Numbered from the stretch's first letter, positions 27,112 through 35,678 are shown. The stretch: DNA of 64,000 bases from Streptomyces sp. NBC_00513 (GCF_041431415.1 NZ_CP107845.1:434001-498000); one strand, 5' to 3'. The notes: a model not told the origin generated them from the letters alone. Numbers and translations are program-made.

Positions 27112-27462
27112 TCAGGTCGCGAGGTATGCGGTGATGGTCTTGCCGTGGGGGCCGGATCGGATGTCCGTGTGTTTGGTGAGGCGGTTGACCAGAAGCCAGC
27201 CGAAGCCGCCCGGTACGTGTACGGGACTGCCTGGAGAGTGCGGCTTCCGTGGGGATGCGTCGGCGACCTCGACGACCACCGCGTCCGCTTCGACTCGGAT
27301 GTCGAAGCCGGTCACGCCGCCCGCATGACGAACCGCGTTGGAGACCAGCTCCGAGACGACCATCAGCACGTCGTCCACCACGGCTTCAGCCTGGTGCGCC
27401 AGCGCGTGGCGGGCGATCTGGCGGGCTTCCTCGGCTCTCAGAGTCGCCATGGGCACTGACAT
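27112..27462 (-). CDS. ATP-binding (HATPase, anti-sigma-factor-like) protein
   Basis: This short protein of about 116 residues has the HATPase_c fold of RsbW/SpoIIAB-like kinases. The N-box is VVSELVSNAVRHAGGVTGFD, followed by a G1-like strand VVVEVADASPRKP and the C-terminal GGFGWLLVNRLTKH. Proteins of this type bind sigma factors or regulators, and many Streptomyces genomes carry dozens. The start is ATG 27462 or ATG 27450. Downstream (3') there is no partner; upstream, in the same direction, is an uncharacterised gene ending at 27570. Confidence 0.85.
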   Translation of the reverse strand: MSVPMATLRAEEARQIARHALAHQAEAVVDDVLMVVSELVSNAVRHAGGVTGFDIRVEADAVVVEVADASPRKPHSPGSPVHVPGGFGWLLVNRLTKHTDIRSGPHGKTITAYLAT

Positions 27463-27552
27463 CCTCTGTCGCTGCCTTCCCTCGGCATGCCGCCCGCCCC
27501 CTTGTTCCGCTGCTGGGTAACCACCCGCCTGGGGGCAGGATATGGCAGAGGG

Positions 27553-27592
27553 CGGGCGGGGGCGGCGTGTCAGTGGTTGCCGCCCCCGCCCG
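27553..27592 (-). terminator. 14-bp hairpin containing a stop codon
   Basis: CGGGCGGGGGCGGC (27553-27566) pairs perfectly with its complement at 27579-27592 around a 12-nt loop. The TGA stop of the minus-strand gene ending at 27570 lies in the loop, so the gene's last codons form one arm. Confidence 0.75.
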
Positions 27593-28181
27593 GAGCTCTG
27601 CGGGTGCGGCGTGTCAGGCGCGGTGCGGTCCGTCGCGAGTAGCCCAGGTCCGCAATCCTCATCGCCCAAGCGCAGAAGGCGGCAACCTCACTGGGCCTGA
27701 TCTGCTGGTCCTCAGGAATCCAGTCTGCGGTCGCAGCGTCCAGAAGGTCGGCCAGGCCGAGGTGGTGCCAGTCCTCGTGGACAGTGTTGTAGGCACGCAT
27801 CAGTCGGGCGACCTTGTGCCGGATGCCGGCCACTTCGTCTGGTCCCAGACCGACCTGGTCCAGGCGGGCCTGAGCGGCAGCTTGGTGCTCGGTGGTGAAC
27901 TCGGTGTCGAGGAAGGGCTCGAGAAGGTCACCCCACACGTCGGACCTGGACCGTCGGGGAATCCGGTTGTCGATGCAGAAGCGTTCCAGTTCGGTACGCC
28001 GTTCAGCGGAGACGAAGACGGTCTCTCCCGAGACGGTGCGGATCTCCGGTGGGGAAGCATCCGGGTCGGCGTCCCGCATGACCGCCGCGGGGATGATGCC
28101 TTGGGGGGCGGAGTCTGCAGGAACGAGGGCAGACTCCGGAAGGCGGACATGGTCACCGGCGAGAACGGCGTGGAGTTTCAC
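27570..28181 (-). CDS. Hypothetical protein
   Basis: This protein of about 203 residues begins VKLHAVLAGDHVRLPESALV and ends in a basic tail. The middle has VFVSAERRTELERFCIDNRI and WGDLLEPFLDTEFTTEHQAA, a helical pattern, and EDWHHLGLADLLDAATADWI. There is no signal peptide or membrane segment. GTG 28181 is preceded by AGGA at a suitable distance. I do not recognise the family. Its 5' end directly follows an IS5 remnant, so the native promoter may have been lost or replaced. Confidence 0.65.
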   Translation of the reverse strand: MKLHAVLAGDHVRLPESALVPADSAPQGIIPAAVMRDADPDASPPEIRTVSGETVFVSAERRTELERFCIDNRIPRRSRSDVWGDLLEPFLDTEFTTEHQAAAQARLDQVGLGPDEVAGIRHKVARLMRAYNTVHEDWHHLGLADLLDAATADWIPEDQQIRPSEVAAFCAWAMRIADLGYSRRTAPRLTRRTRRAPGGGGNH

Positions 28182-28239
28182 CCGGTCATCCTGGCCGACC
28201 GCAAGCGGGTAAGGAACGGGTGATCCGCTCGCGCTCGGC

Positions 28240-28560
28240 AGTGTCAGAACCACTCGTTGATGGCTGCGACCGGCTCGGTGGCTTGGTGGCCTGGTCTGGT
28301 GGCGGACGGCGAGCTTGTCCCATCGCGTGGCGACGGCCCGGTGGCGCTTGAGCCTGTTGAGGCGCACTCGACCACATGGTGTGTCTTGTAGTCGTCTTGT
28401 CGGACAGGGGAGGGCGGCCGCCGCGGGAGCCGAGCTTCTCGCGCTTGCGGACCCGGTCGGACTTCTCGGGGATGGTGCGGCGGACGCCCGGGTCGCGCAA
28501 GTAGACGCGGTTCTCGCGGAATCCGTATGCCCGCTCGGCGGGTCACGGGTCAGTCGGGGC
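28240..28560 (-). pseudogene. IS5-family transposase, C-terminal remnant
   Basis: The minus strand contains, in changing frames, RTIPEKSDRVRKREKLGSRG then RPPLSDKTT, followed by LNRLKRHRAVATRWDKLAVR and finally EPVAAINEWF with a stop. These are the last ~90 residues of an IS5 (IS427-like) transposase. At least two frameshifts and the missing N-terminal part make it inactive. Confidence 0.75.
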
Positions 28561-28608
28561 ACTCATCACCACGGGCTCTGCGTCGAATCCTGTACCTCGT
28601 CGCAGAGT

Positions 28609-29853
28609 TCAGGATCCTGCGAAGGCCGTTCCGTTTCTGGGCGTCGGCGTGTCCAAGATGGGACTGGCGATCAGCACCGTGGGGCGGTCTGTGGTGCCGG
28701 TGATGAACACCGTTGCCGCGCCGGGGTCCTTTGGGGCGAGTTCGCGCCGGAACTCGTCCAGGGCGATCCCCAGACCCGGCGCCGCTACTGCCACCCGGCC
28801 GACCGTACGCTCGCGCAGTGTTGCCCTCAACGCCGCGCTCTTGAACGGCAGTACGTCTGTTATCTCGTACGCGGTCGCGAAAGGGGTGCGGTGCAGCTCG
28901 TCGGCGGTGATGAGCGGACCGCCTTCATCGACGAGGCCGCCGGAGACGTCCTGGGCGACCTCGGCAACCAGACGTGCATGGACGACGGCGGGGTCAGGTT
29001 CATAGAGGTAGCGGCCGACCGGTCTCACGGCCGGCTCCGGCAGACCGCGTCCGGCGAGCGAAACACCGCAGGGTAGGAGGGTGGCCTTGCGCAGCGGGGT
29101 GGGCAAGGCTGTCCGCCGTCCGAGCAAGCCGAACCAAAGGACCACTTCCTGTATCTCCCCGTCATAGGAGATCCACTCGGCCTCGTCGGCCCGCCCGAGA
29201 TCGGGCACAGCCTCGTCCGGGAGACCCGGTGCGAGCCTGATCCAGCCTGCCCCGGTCGTGCGCACCCGGTCCAACGCCCAGGACAGTGGTGGGTCGTACG
29301 CCTCGGGGTCGCGCCCCTCGCCCGGTCCGACCCGACGCATCAGGTCGATGAAGACGGCCTCTCCTTGACTGTCGAACCCCGTGATGTCCGCGCAGTTCAA
29401 CTGGAGCATCGGCTCATCCATCGCCTGCCGGTTCGCCGCGGTGATCTCGATGGTCAGCGGATCCTTGTCGACAGCCTCGGTCATGTGCGACCAGCTCAGC
29501 ACGAGGGCGTCGACACCGCTGCCAAGACTCATCGCGTCGATCAGCACGACACCGAGCTCGTCCAGGACACGGCTCAGTTTGTACTGGGACACGGCCAGGT
29601 GGGACGACAGCTCCACACTGTCCGGGGTGAAGTACAGACGAGACGCGAACTCCCCGAACTTCGCCGCGGCCCGTCGCCGCAACCTCACCTGCTCGACGGC
29701 CGCGGACACCAATGCGGCAGGACGCTCACGCCGCAGATCAGCCAACGTCACATCCTCCAGGCCCGGTTCGACGTCCTGCAGCACGGTCAGTAGGGCCTGG
29801 CCCTCGGTCGTCAGCAGGGCCCGGAACGTCTCAAGATCCACCCGCACATTCAA
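28609..29853 (-). CDS. THUMP-like-domain methyltransferase homologue with degenerate SAM site
   Basis: This 414-residue protein matches the Streptomyces class I SAM-dependent methyltransferases with a C-terminal THUMP-like domain. It has an N-terminal ETFRALLTTEGQALL, AAAKFGEFASRLYFTPDSVE, and a C-terminal GRYLYEPDPAVVHARLVAEV plus SAALRATLRERTVGRV. In active relatives the SAM loop reads roughly DLGCGIGGDAL; here it is VVLIDAMSLGSGVDALVLSW. The FVDPARR motif has become VFIDLMRRVG. The changes suggest loss or weakening of cofactor binding even though the frame is intact. The enzyme family acts on nucleic acids. It stands alone. Confidence 0.8.
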   Translation of the reverse strand: MNVRVDLETFRALLTTEGQALLTVLQDVEPGLEDVTLADLRRERPAALVSAAVEQVRLRRRAAAKFGEFASRLYFTPDSVELSSHLAVSQYKLSRVLDELGVVLIDAMSLGSGVDALVLSWSHMTEAVDKDPLTIEITAANRQAMDEPMLQLNCADITGFDSQGEAVFIDLMRRVGPGEGRDPEAYDPPLSWALDRVRTTGAGWIRLAPGLPDEAVPDLGRADEAEWISYDGEIQEVVLWFGLLGRRTALPTPLRKATLLPCGVSLAGRGLPEPAVRPVGRYLYEPDPAVVHARLVAEVAQDVSGGLVDEGGPLITADELHRTPFATAYEITDVLPFKSAALRATLRERTVGRVAVAAPGLGIALDEFRRELAPKDPGAATVFITGTTDRPTVLIASPILDTPTPRNGTAFAGS

Positions 29854-30070
29854 CCAGGCGCCACCTCCACCGTTACCCGGATGCCGGGCCTTGCACCGAA
29901 ACCGTTGGCACGACGACCGGTCGGCCGGTCGGTCGGTCGGCTGGCCGGTTCCTCGTGGCCGTGATCTACGTGTGACGTTGCGGTTGTCCCGTCCCGCTGG
30001 ACGTTCTCCCCGTCACGCTTGATCTTGGGTGGTTTGGTTTCCCTGGCACTGCACTACCGGGGGCAGCCGG
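29854..30070. other. Divergent intergenic region
   Basis: This 217-nt space lies between the THUMP-like gene (minus) and the CoaD-like gene (plus). It has a GGTCGGCCGGTCGGTCGGTC simple repeat near 29920 and otherwise nothing recognisable. Confidence 0.4.
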
Positions 30071-30514
30071 TTGTTACTCTTTCCGATCACGCGAGCCCTC
30101 TTCCCGGGATCCTTCGACCCGATCACTCAAGGGCACCAGGACGTACTTCGGCGCGCTGCCCTCCTGTTCGACGAGGTCGTCGTGTGCGTGATGTTCAATC
30201 CGAACAAGACCGGCCGCTTGCCCATCGCGGAACGGCTGGACCGACTCCGCGCGGCAGCAGCCGACTTGAACAACGTCACGGTCGACTCCCACACGGGCGG
30301 CCTGCTGGTCGACTACTGCCGCCGAGTCGGAATCGACGTCGTCATCCGCGGAGTCCGCGGCGTTCCCGACCTGAACTACGAAATGCCGATGGCCCGCATG
30401 AACCACGAACTGGCCGGGGTCGAAACGTTCTTCATCGCCGCAGACCCCGCCCTGGCCCACATGTCCTCCACCCTCGTCACCGCGATGAGTCAACAACGCC
30501 CGTTCGCCGAATGA
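30071..30514 (+). CDS. coaD: Pantetheine-phosphate adenylyltransferase (CoaD-like)
   Basis: This enzyme of about 147 residues belongs to the nucleotidyltransferase superfamily and joins ATP and 4'-phosphopantetheine in coenzyme A synthesis. The N-terminal ALFPGSFDPITQGHQDVLRR contains the T/HxGH ATP motif. IRGVRGVPDLNYEMPMARMN is the pantetheine-binding block, and AHMSSTLVTAMS corresponds to the C-terminal ISSTxVR motif, slightly altered. The TTG at 30071 follows GGGGG at 7 nt and leaves the usual few residues before PGSFDP. Streptomyces normally has coaD near rpmF/recG, not among IS debris, so this is probably a second, accessory copy. It ends close to an IS5 remnant. Confidence 0.85.
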   Translation: MLLFPITRALFPGSFDPITQGHQDVLRRAALLFDEVVVCVMFNPNKTGRLPIAERLDRLRAAAADLNNVTVDSHTGGLLVDYCRRVGIDVVIRGVRGVPDLNYEMPMARMNHELAGVETFFIAADPALAHMSSTLVTAMSQQRPFAE

Positions 30515-30735
30515 TGACTTGGGCGAGCTGCTCCGGCAGGTGGAGCGGCAACCCGAGACGAGTCCGTCGGGGGGTGTTGGCCGCAGTGACGCCAACGAGG
30601 GGCGACAGCACGTTCGCGTCCGACAAGACGTGCATTTCCGAACCGGGTTTGCCCGGGTCCACGGGGCTCGGGCCTGTGAGTTCGGCCCCCCTTCAGCGCG
30701 CAGAGTCGACCACCGTCGGGCCGATGTCGGTCATG
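30515..30735 (-). pseudogene. IS5-family transposase internal fragment
   Basis: On the minus strand the pieces DIGPTVVDSARAEGG, GKPGSEMHVLSDANVLSPLV and GVTAANTP match the first catalytic aspartate region of another IS5 group. They lie in two frames. Both ends of the element are absent. Confidence 0.7.
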
Positions 30736-30913
30736 CAGGCGCATGTGGAAGACCCATAACACGTGGCGAGAGGGACGCCGTGTGTCGAGCTCGGCTGTCG
30801 CGCACTCGCCTCGTGATCCAGGACGGCGGACCTGGACCCATGCCCTGAATGCTCTCGCCGCCGGAGCGGCTGACCCTCGGAATCGTCCGGCGGAGAATCC
30901 GTCCTCGACCCTG
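30736..30913. other. Unassigned stretch
   Basis: Nothing recognisable lies between the IS5 remnant and the repeats in front of the response regulator. Confidence 0.35.
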
Positions 30914-30953
30914 CTGAAAGGAGGCTGAAGCTCCCTGAAGCGCTTTTCAGGGA
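30914..30953 (+). promoter_or_regulatory. Direct repeats and inverted repeat upstream of two-component genes
   Basis: CTGAA(A)G occurs at 30914, 30925 and 30935, about one helical turn apart, a spacing typical of OmpR-class binding sites. The last copy is part of an 8-bp inverted repeat, TCCCTGAA...TTCAGGGA (30932-30939 and 30946-30953). It ends 30 nt before the regulator's ATG, so it probably serves autoregulation. Confidence 0.5.
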
Positions 30954-30983
30954 GGTCGTTGCGACGCGTGGATACTGACGATC

Positions 30984-31661
30984 ATGCGAGTGCTGGTGGT
31001 TGAAGACGAGGAGCGGCTGGCCGCGTCCCTCAAGCGCGGCCTGGAGGCCGCCGGATACGCGGTCGATGTCGCCCAAGACGGCAGGATCGGGTTGTGGATG
31101 GCGAGCGAGCGCGCGTACAGCGCAGTCATCCTCGACATCATGCTTCCCGGCCTCAACGGCTACCGGGTCTGCGCCCGCCTGCGCACCGACGGCGTCGACA
31201 CCCCGATCCTCATGCTCACTGCCAAGAACGGTGAGTACGACGAGGCCGAGGCGCTGGATACCGGCGCGGACGACTACCTGGCCAAGCCCTTCTCCTACGT
31301 CGTCCTGGAAGCGCGGCTCCGCGCCCTGTTGCGCCGCGGCGGACAGCGGATGCGTACCCGGATACGCCTGGGCGACCTGTGGCTCGATCCCGCCTCGCGG
31401 ACCTGCGGACGCGCCGACCATCGGATCACCCTCACCGCCAAGGAGTTCGCGGTGCTGGAATGCCTGGCCCGTCGGGCGGGCGAGGTCGTCCCCAAGCTCG
31501 ACATCGTGGATGAGGTGTGGGATGCGTCGTACGACGGGGACATCAACATCGTCGAGGTCTACGTCAGTACCCTACGGCGCAAGATCGACGCGCCCTTCCA
31601 ACGCAGAGCGATCGAGACGGTGCGCGGCGGTGACTACCGGCTGGCGGCCGACGGTGGGTGA
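30984..31661 (+). CDS. OmpR/PhoB-family response regulator
   Basis: This 225-residue protein has a receiver domain from MRVLVVEDEERLAASLKRGL with the acidic pair EDE, phosphoacceptor Asp in AVILDIMLPGLNGYRV, and the switch lysine in DDYLAKPFSYVVLEARLRAL. The C-terminal winged helix includes ITLTAKEFAVLECLARRAGE and INIVEVYVSTLRRKIDAPFQ. It binds DNA as a dimer when phosphorylated by the kinase encoded immediately downstream. The kinase start overlaps its stop by 8 nt, indicating one operon and coupled translation. Confidence 0.95.
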   Translation: MRVLVVEDEERLAASLKRGLEAAGYAVDVAQDGRIGLWMASERAYSAVILDIMLPGLNGYRVCARLRTDGVDTPILMLTAKNGEYDEAEALDTGADDYLAKPFSYVVLEARLRALLRRGGQRMRTRIRLGDLWLDPASRTCGRADHRITLTAKEFAVLECLARRAGEVVPKLDIVDEVWDASYDGDINIVEVYVSTLRRKIDAPFQRRAIETVRGGDYRLAADGG

Positions 31662-33123
31662 CATCCGTGCGGGCCGGGCCCGCCTCGGCGTCGTGGCGGG
31701 CCTGGGCACCGTCGCCGTACTGGGCGCGGGCCTGGTGGCCCTCCTGATGATCGGCTCCATGCTGACGCCGCGGACCGGTGCCGACTTCGGTCTCCTCGGC
31801 CGTGTTCTGGCGCTCATCGAAGAGGGGGCGGCGCCCGGAGCTCTGCTGGCCGGCGCCCTCGTCGCCGCTGCCACCTGGCGGCTGGGCGGGAGCGCGCGAA
31901 CCCAGGGCGCGGTCACGGCCGCCGGCGCGACCGCTGTGCTGGTGACCTTCGCCAATGCGCGCTGGCTTCCCGCCGTGGTCCTGACCAACACCGGCCCGAC
32001 GCCTTCCTATCTGCCGTGGCTGCTCCTGGGCATCGCTGTCCCGGTGTCCGTGCTGCTCGTCGCCGGCACCACTTGGGCGACCGCGCCGCGGAGGGCGCCG
32101 GCCGGGGACGAACACGGGCTTCCCAGCCTCCTGGTCATCGGCTCCGCGGTAGCGGTGCTGGTGGCTGAGGGCTTGTTCTTCGCCGCGACCGTGGAGTCCC
32201 ACCGATGGGGGTGGAACTCCACCGGCGCGTTCACCAGTTGGTTCCTCACCATCGGTGGTGGACTCGCCGTCGGTGCCACTGTCTGGGTCGCGATCCGAAC
32301 GGTCCTCCGCCCCATCGAGATCCTCAACCGCGAACTACAGGAGGTCACCGCCAGTCGCGCACTCGCCCAGCGGATCACGGTCCCCGACACCGGCACGCTG
32401 GTCCCCTGGCTGGCTCGCACCATCAACGTCACGCTCGACCGCGTCTTCGCCGGCGTCGCCCGACAGAAGGTCTTCATCGCCGACGCCTCTCACGAACTGC
32501 GCAGCCCCATCGCCAACCTCCGCGCCTCCCTCGAATCGTCCCTCGCCCACCCAGAGAAGGTGGACTGGCCTGAGACCGTACGGGAAGCTCTCGACGACAT
32601 CGAACGGCTCCAGCACCTCACCGACGACCTGCTCCTGCTCGCCCGGCTCGACGACAGCGCCCCACCGGCGGGCACCCCCGTCGACCTCGCCGCGCTCGCC
32701 CACGACCTGGTCGAGGAGTTCCGCCACCTCCGCATCCACCAGACGCTGCGCTTCACCTCCTACACCGACGACCCGGTGGTCGTTCACGGCAGCGCCGTGC
32801 AATTGGAGCGGCTGCTGCGCAACCTCCTCGACAACGCCGCACGGCACGCCCGCACGGTCACGGACATCGCCGTCACCAACGGCGCCGACGGCCTGGCCCG
32901 AGTGGAGATACGCGACGACGGCCCTGGAATCCCGCCCGCCGACCGCGAGCGGGTCTTCGAACGCTTCACCCGCCTGGACGGCGCCCGCGCCCGCAACACG
33001 GGCGGATCCGGGCTGGGCCTGGCCATCGCTCGCGAGATCGCGGCCCGGCACGGTGGCACCCTGCGCGTGGCCCCCAACCCGTCAGGAGCCCTCCTCGTCG
33101 TCGGTCTCCCCCACGGGCAGTGA
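31654..33123 (+). CDS. Sensor histidine kinase
   Basis: This 489-residue membrane kinase starts at GTG 31654, overlapping the regulator gene. It has about six hydrophobic segments in the first 215 residues (for example VAGLGTVAVLGAGLVALLMI and YLPWLLLGIAVPVSVLLVAG) and a HAMP-like linker after TVLRPIEILNRELQEVTASR. The H-box is ADASHELRSPIANLRASLES, the N-box LLRNLLDNAARHARTV, G1 IRDDGPGIPPADRERVFERF and G2 GGSGLGLAIAREIAARHGGT. All catalytic motifs are intact. There is no large extracellular sensor domain, so it likely senses membrane state or a small signal. It phosphorylates the upstream regulator. Confidence 0.95.
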   Translation: MGDIRAGRARLGVVAGLGTVAVLGAGLVALLMIGSMLTPRTGADFGLLGRVLALIEEGAAPGALLAGALVAAATWRLGGSARTQGAVTAAGATAVLVTFANARWLPAVVLTNTGPTPSYLPWLLLGIAVPVSVLLVAGTTWATAPRRAPAGDEHGLPSLLVIGSAVAVLVAEGLFFAATVESHRWGWNSTGAFTSWFLTIGGGLAVGATVWVAIRTVLRPIEILNRELQEVTASRALAQRITVPDTGTLVPWLARTINVTLDRVFAGVARQKVFIADASHELRSPIANLRASLESSLAHPEKVDWPETVREALDDIERLQHLTDDLLLLARLDDSAPPAGTPVDLAALAHDLVEEFRHLRIHQTLRFTSYTDDPVVVHGSAVQLERLLRNLLDNAARHARTVTDIAVTNGADGLARVEIRDDGPGIPPADRERVFERFTRLDGARARNTGGSGLGLAIAREIAARHGGTLRVAPNPSGALLVVGLPHGQ

Positions 33124-33401
33124 CTCAAGGCTCACCGGGCGGTCGTCCTACCGCATGGCAAGCACCGGGTGGCGCTCCCGGGTCTGGGCGCGTGTCGGCC
33201 GAGGTCGACTTCGAGACCGCCACCAGCCTCCACAGGTCGGCTTCACCGCCCGCCCCCTGGCCCGGCCCCGGGCTCATCCGCCCCCCGACACGCGCCCGTA
33301 GGAGAGTCCTGTGGCAGCCGAATGATTCGGTTTGTGTCCGCGGGTGGTATGGGCCTGTCAGGATGGTGGGAGCTGCCGAAACCTGCTGCAAGGAGGACAA
33401 G
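33124..33401. other. Intergenic region
   Basis: Nothing recognisable is seen apart from the promoter and AAGGAGG site for the gene at 33402. Confidence 0.4.
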
Positions 33402-33944
33402 TTGGCCAGTCCTGAGGGTAAGGGGCCCAAGGTGCCGCCGGCCTACCCGCCCAAGACGCCACCGCCGCAGAAGAAACCGGTTGAACCCCCGCGGCCTCAG
33501 CCGGCGACGAGCCCGAAGACGGAGGTCGCGGTACGGCGTCCGCGGATGGTCGTGCGGAATCGGCGTACCGCCGCGCTCATGTTCCGGGCCGACACATGGG
33601 CGGCGAAGAAGGCCGCCGGTCAGGCCGTGGAGACCGTCCGCGGCTGGGGCTACCCGGCATTGGACGAGAGTGACCTGGCAATGGTCGTGCAGCAGCTCGT
33701 CACGGCCGCCGTCGCCGACGGCGGCAAGCGGGTCAGCGTGCACCTCGGCGATCAGGAGCAGAAGGTCCTCGTCGCCGTTCTGAGCCACGTGCCCGGGGCG
33801 CCGGACGACTCTGTGCTCGGCCAGGTGGCGGCGTTGGCCACGGTCGACTCGGTCGGTACGGACAGCGCGCCCGACGGCAGGAGGATGTGGGCCATCCTGG
33901 ACGCAGCGCCACGGCGTCCGAGGACCGCGACGACGGCAGCGTGA
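33402..33944 (+). CDS. Proline-rich protein with degenerate HATPase-like domain
   Basis: This 180-residue protein starts at TTG 33402, chosen for its perfect AAGGAGG site 5 nt upstream. The N-terminus is proline-rich (PPAYPPKTPPPQKKPVEPPR), likely disordered. The remainder, from MFRADTWAAKKAAGQAVETV, resembles the alpha-beta core of anti-sigma-like HATPases (DLAMVVQQLVTAAVADGGKR in the N-box position) but lacks a clear asparagine/glycine ATP site. It may be a non-catalytic binding domain. It is not obviously linked to the two-component genes 280 nt upstream. Confidence 0.65.
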   Translation: MASPEGKGPKVPPAYPPKTPPPQKKPVEPPRPQPATSPKTEVAVRRPRMVVRNRRTAALMFRADTWAAKKAAGQAVETVRGWGYPALDESDLAMVVQQLVTAAVADGGKRVSVHLGDQEQKVLVAVLSHVPGAPDDSVLGQVAALATVDSVGTDSAPDGRRMWAILDAAPRRPRTATTAA

Positions 33945-34470
33945 TGGTCGGGAGCACAGGTGTGTTCCTGGCCGCGGAACGGCTCCAGTCCTTCAGCGGC
34001 TTGGCCAAGGCCTGGTAGAGCGGCGCTCCCTCCCAGGGGACGGTACGTCCCACCGACTGGTACCGAGCCGTTCGTGCCAGGCGGAGGCCGGTGCTTCCGG
34101 GCGGACGGCGAGCGTGGTGCGTTCCGCGGTGAGCCCGTCCAGCAGTTCGGCATGCGGATTTCCGTCTGACGCGCAAGCCCCGCTGGTCCGTGAGGACGGT
34201 GAGTTTCTCGGTGACGAACGTGCGCCGGCCGTCCTCGCGCCGCAGCCGGCACTCCACGCTCGTCCGAGCTCACCAGCAGGCTGCCGGGGCTGCGAAGCCC
34301 GAACCTCCTTAGCACAGGACCACGGTGGACGACCAGCGGCGCGCGAGCGGACAAGAAGCTCCCCCTGTTTGCCGCAAGCGCACCGGTGAGCGCCCTTGAA
34401 GCCGTGCATGGAGGCGAGCAGCCTTGTACGCCCAGTCGCCGGCTGGGGAGAGTGGACAAGGGGGATTGGC
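33945..34470. other. Unassigned stretch
   Basis: There is no complete gene. A minus-strand segment near 34160-34260 (CRLRREDGRRTFVTEKLTVL) resembles a PAS-type strand pattern, but no start, end or partner domains are visible. Confidence 0.35.
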
Positions 34471-35277
34471 GTGAGCTTCGTCAAAAATTGGGTCGCCAGG
34501 GTGGCGGTGCTGGTGATCACCGCGAGCACCCTCTTCGCGCTGGGAGGGCCCATCGGCACGGCATCCGCGTCCAGTCTCGGCTGCAATGACGGGGACCGCG
34601 GTCTTGCCGCGTCCATAGCCTCCAGCGGGGCATTCAAGGAACCCGGCACCGCCACCACCTCGGACGGGGTACGCATCACCCTCCGCTACGCCCCGAAGTA
34701 CAACTGCGCCTGGGGGCTGCTGAACGCCGAACCCCGCTACATCGGCCTCGGGAACGTCTGGATCGACCGTTCGTCGAACAGCGGGTCCGGTTGGGCCGGA
34801 CCGCTGGGGACTGTCCGTACGGCATGGAACCAGACCAGTACCTACACGGGTACGTGGAACGTCAACGGCTACGACTCCGTGCGGGCCTGTGGCAATTCGA
34901 TCGTTTCGGGTCGCGTGTCCAACACGGTCTGCACGCCCTGGTACTTCCCCGGCCGACTCGGCGCCGGCCGCATGTTGGGGGTCGGCGAGTACCTGACCTC
35001 GCCGAGCGGCAGGAACACCCTGATCATGCAGACGGACGGAAACCTGGTCGCCTACGTGCCGGGGCGCCCGGTCTGGGCCTCCGGCACCAACATCGCAGGC
35101 ACCGTGTTGTGGATGCAGAACGACGGCAACCTCGTGCTGGTAGCGCCGGGCAACCGACCGATCTGGGCCACGGGCACGTCGGGTTCGGGGGCGTATCTGC
35201 AGATGCAGAACGACGCGAACGTGGTGGTCTACCGCAACGGGGTACCGCGGTGGGCGAGCAACACCGCGGGCCGCTGA
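34471..35277 (+). CDS. Secreted protein with DUF2690-like and bulb-lectin domains
   Basis: This 268-residue protein begins at GTG 34471 with an AAGGGGGA ribosome-binding site. A Sec signal peptide (FVKNWVARVAVLVITASTLF, cleavage after ASA) is followed by a cysteine-bearing domain (NDGDRGLAASIASSGAFKEP, APKYNCAWGLLNA) resembling DUF2690. The C-terminal ~110 residues form a B-lectin (mannose-binding, beta-prism) domain with three sugar-binding repeats: MQTDGNLVAY, MQNDGNLVLV and MQNDANVVVY, following the QxDxNxVxY rule with the last two degenerate. It should be extracellular and bind glycans. A terminator follows. Confidence 0.8.
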   Translation: MSFVKNWVARVAVLVITASTLFALGGPIGTASASSLGCNDGDRGLAASIASSGAFKEPGTATTSDGVRITLRYAPKYNCAWGLLNAEPRYIGLGNVWIDRSSNSGSGWAGPLGTVRTAWNQTSTYTGTWNVNGYDSVRACGNSIVSGRVSNTVCTPWYFPGRLGAGRMLGVGEYLTSPSGRNTLIMQTDGNLVAYVPGRPVWASGTNIAGTVLWMQNDGNLVLVAPGNRPIWATGTSGSGAYLQMQNDANVVVYRNGVPRWASNTAGR

Positions 35278-35296
35278 CGTTCATGCCCGAACACGA

Positions 35297-35326
35297 GATC
35301 CCGCCCCCCGGGAGGGGAGCGGGATC
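35297..35326 (+). terminator. Hairpin after lectin-type gene
   Basis: GATCCCGC (35297-35304) pairs with GCGGGATC (35319-35326), 20 nt after the stop at 35277. Confidence 0.65.
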
Positions 35327-35576
35327 CGTCGCGTGAACAAGGGGAACAACCGCACGGGACTCCCGAGCGGGCAATCTCCTACGGCTTGCCAAGCCCGCGC
35401 GCGAGCCCGGCAGTGCCCGAAGAGTCTTATGGTCGGCGTCAGTTGCCGGTGGCGACGCCCTCCGCACCGTCCGCGATCCCCTCCCTCAAGGGGCACGGAA
35501 ATCCGTGGACGGACCCGCGGAAGATCACGTACCGTGTGGCTCCACGCCCTGAGACGGACGGAAGGAGGCGAGTGCC

Positions 35577-35639
35577 GTGCAGTTCACACCATTCCAGCGC
35601 TCCCTCTTCCGCTGTCCCGGCGTGGTTCGTGAGTTCTGA
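35577..35639 (+). CDS. Possible 20-residue leader peptide
   Basis: A GTG at 35577 has an excellent GGAAGGAGG site 9 nt upstream and opens a 20-codon frame (VQFTPFQRSLFRCPGVVREF) ending at 35639, 39 nt before the GNAT gene. Small frames with strong ribosome-binding sites just ahead of a gene are typical of leader peptides. One cysteine and three arginines are present but no codon run. No attenuator hairpin was found between it and the gene. Confidence 0.4.
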   Translation: MQFTPFQRSLFRCPGVVREF

Positions 35640-35678
35640 CCGGGGGCGCTCCAAGCAGCCTGTATTCCGGAGGAATCC

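Noticed and set aside
34160..34260. PAS-domain sensor fragment on the minus strand
   Set aside because: Only about 30 residues resemble a PAS strand pattern; not enough for a call.
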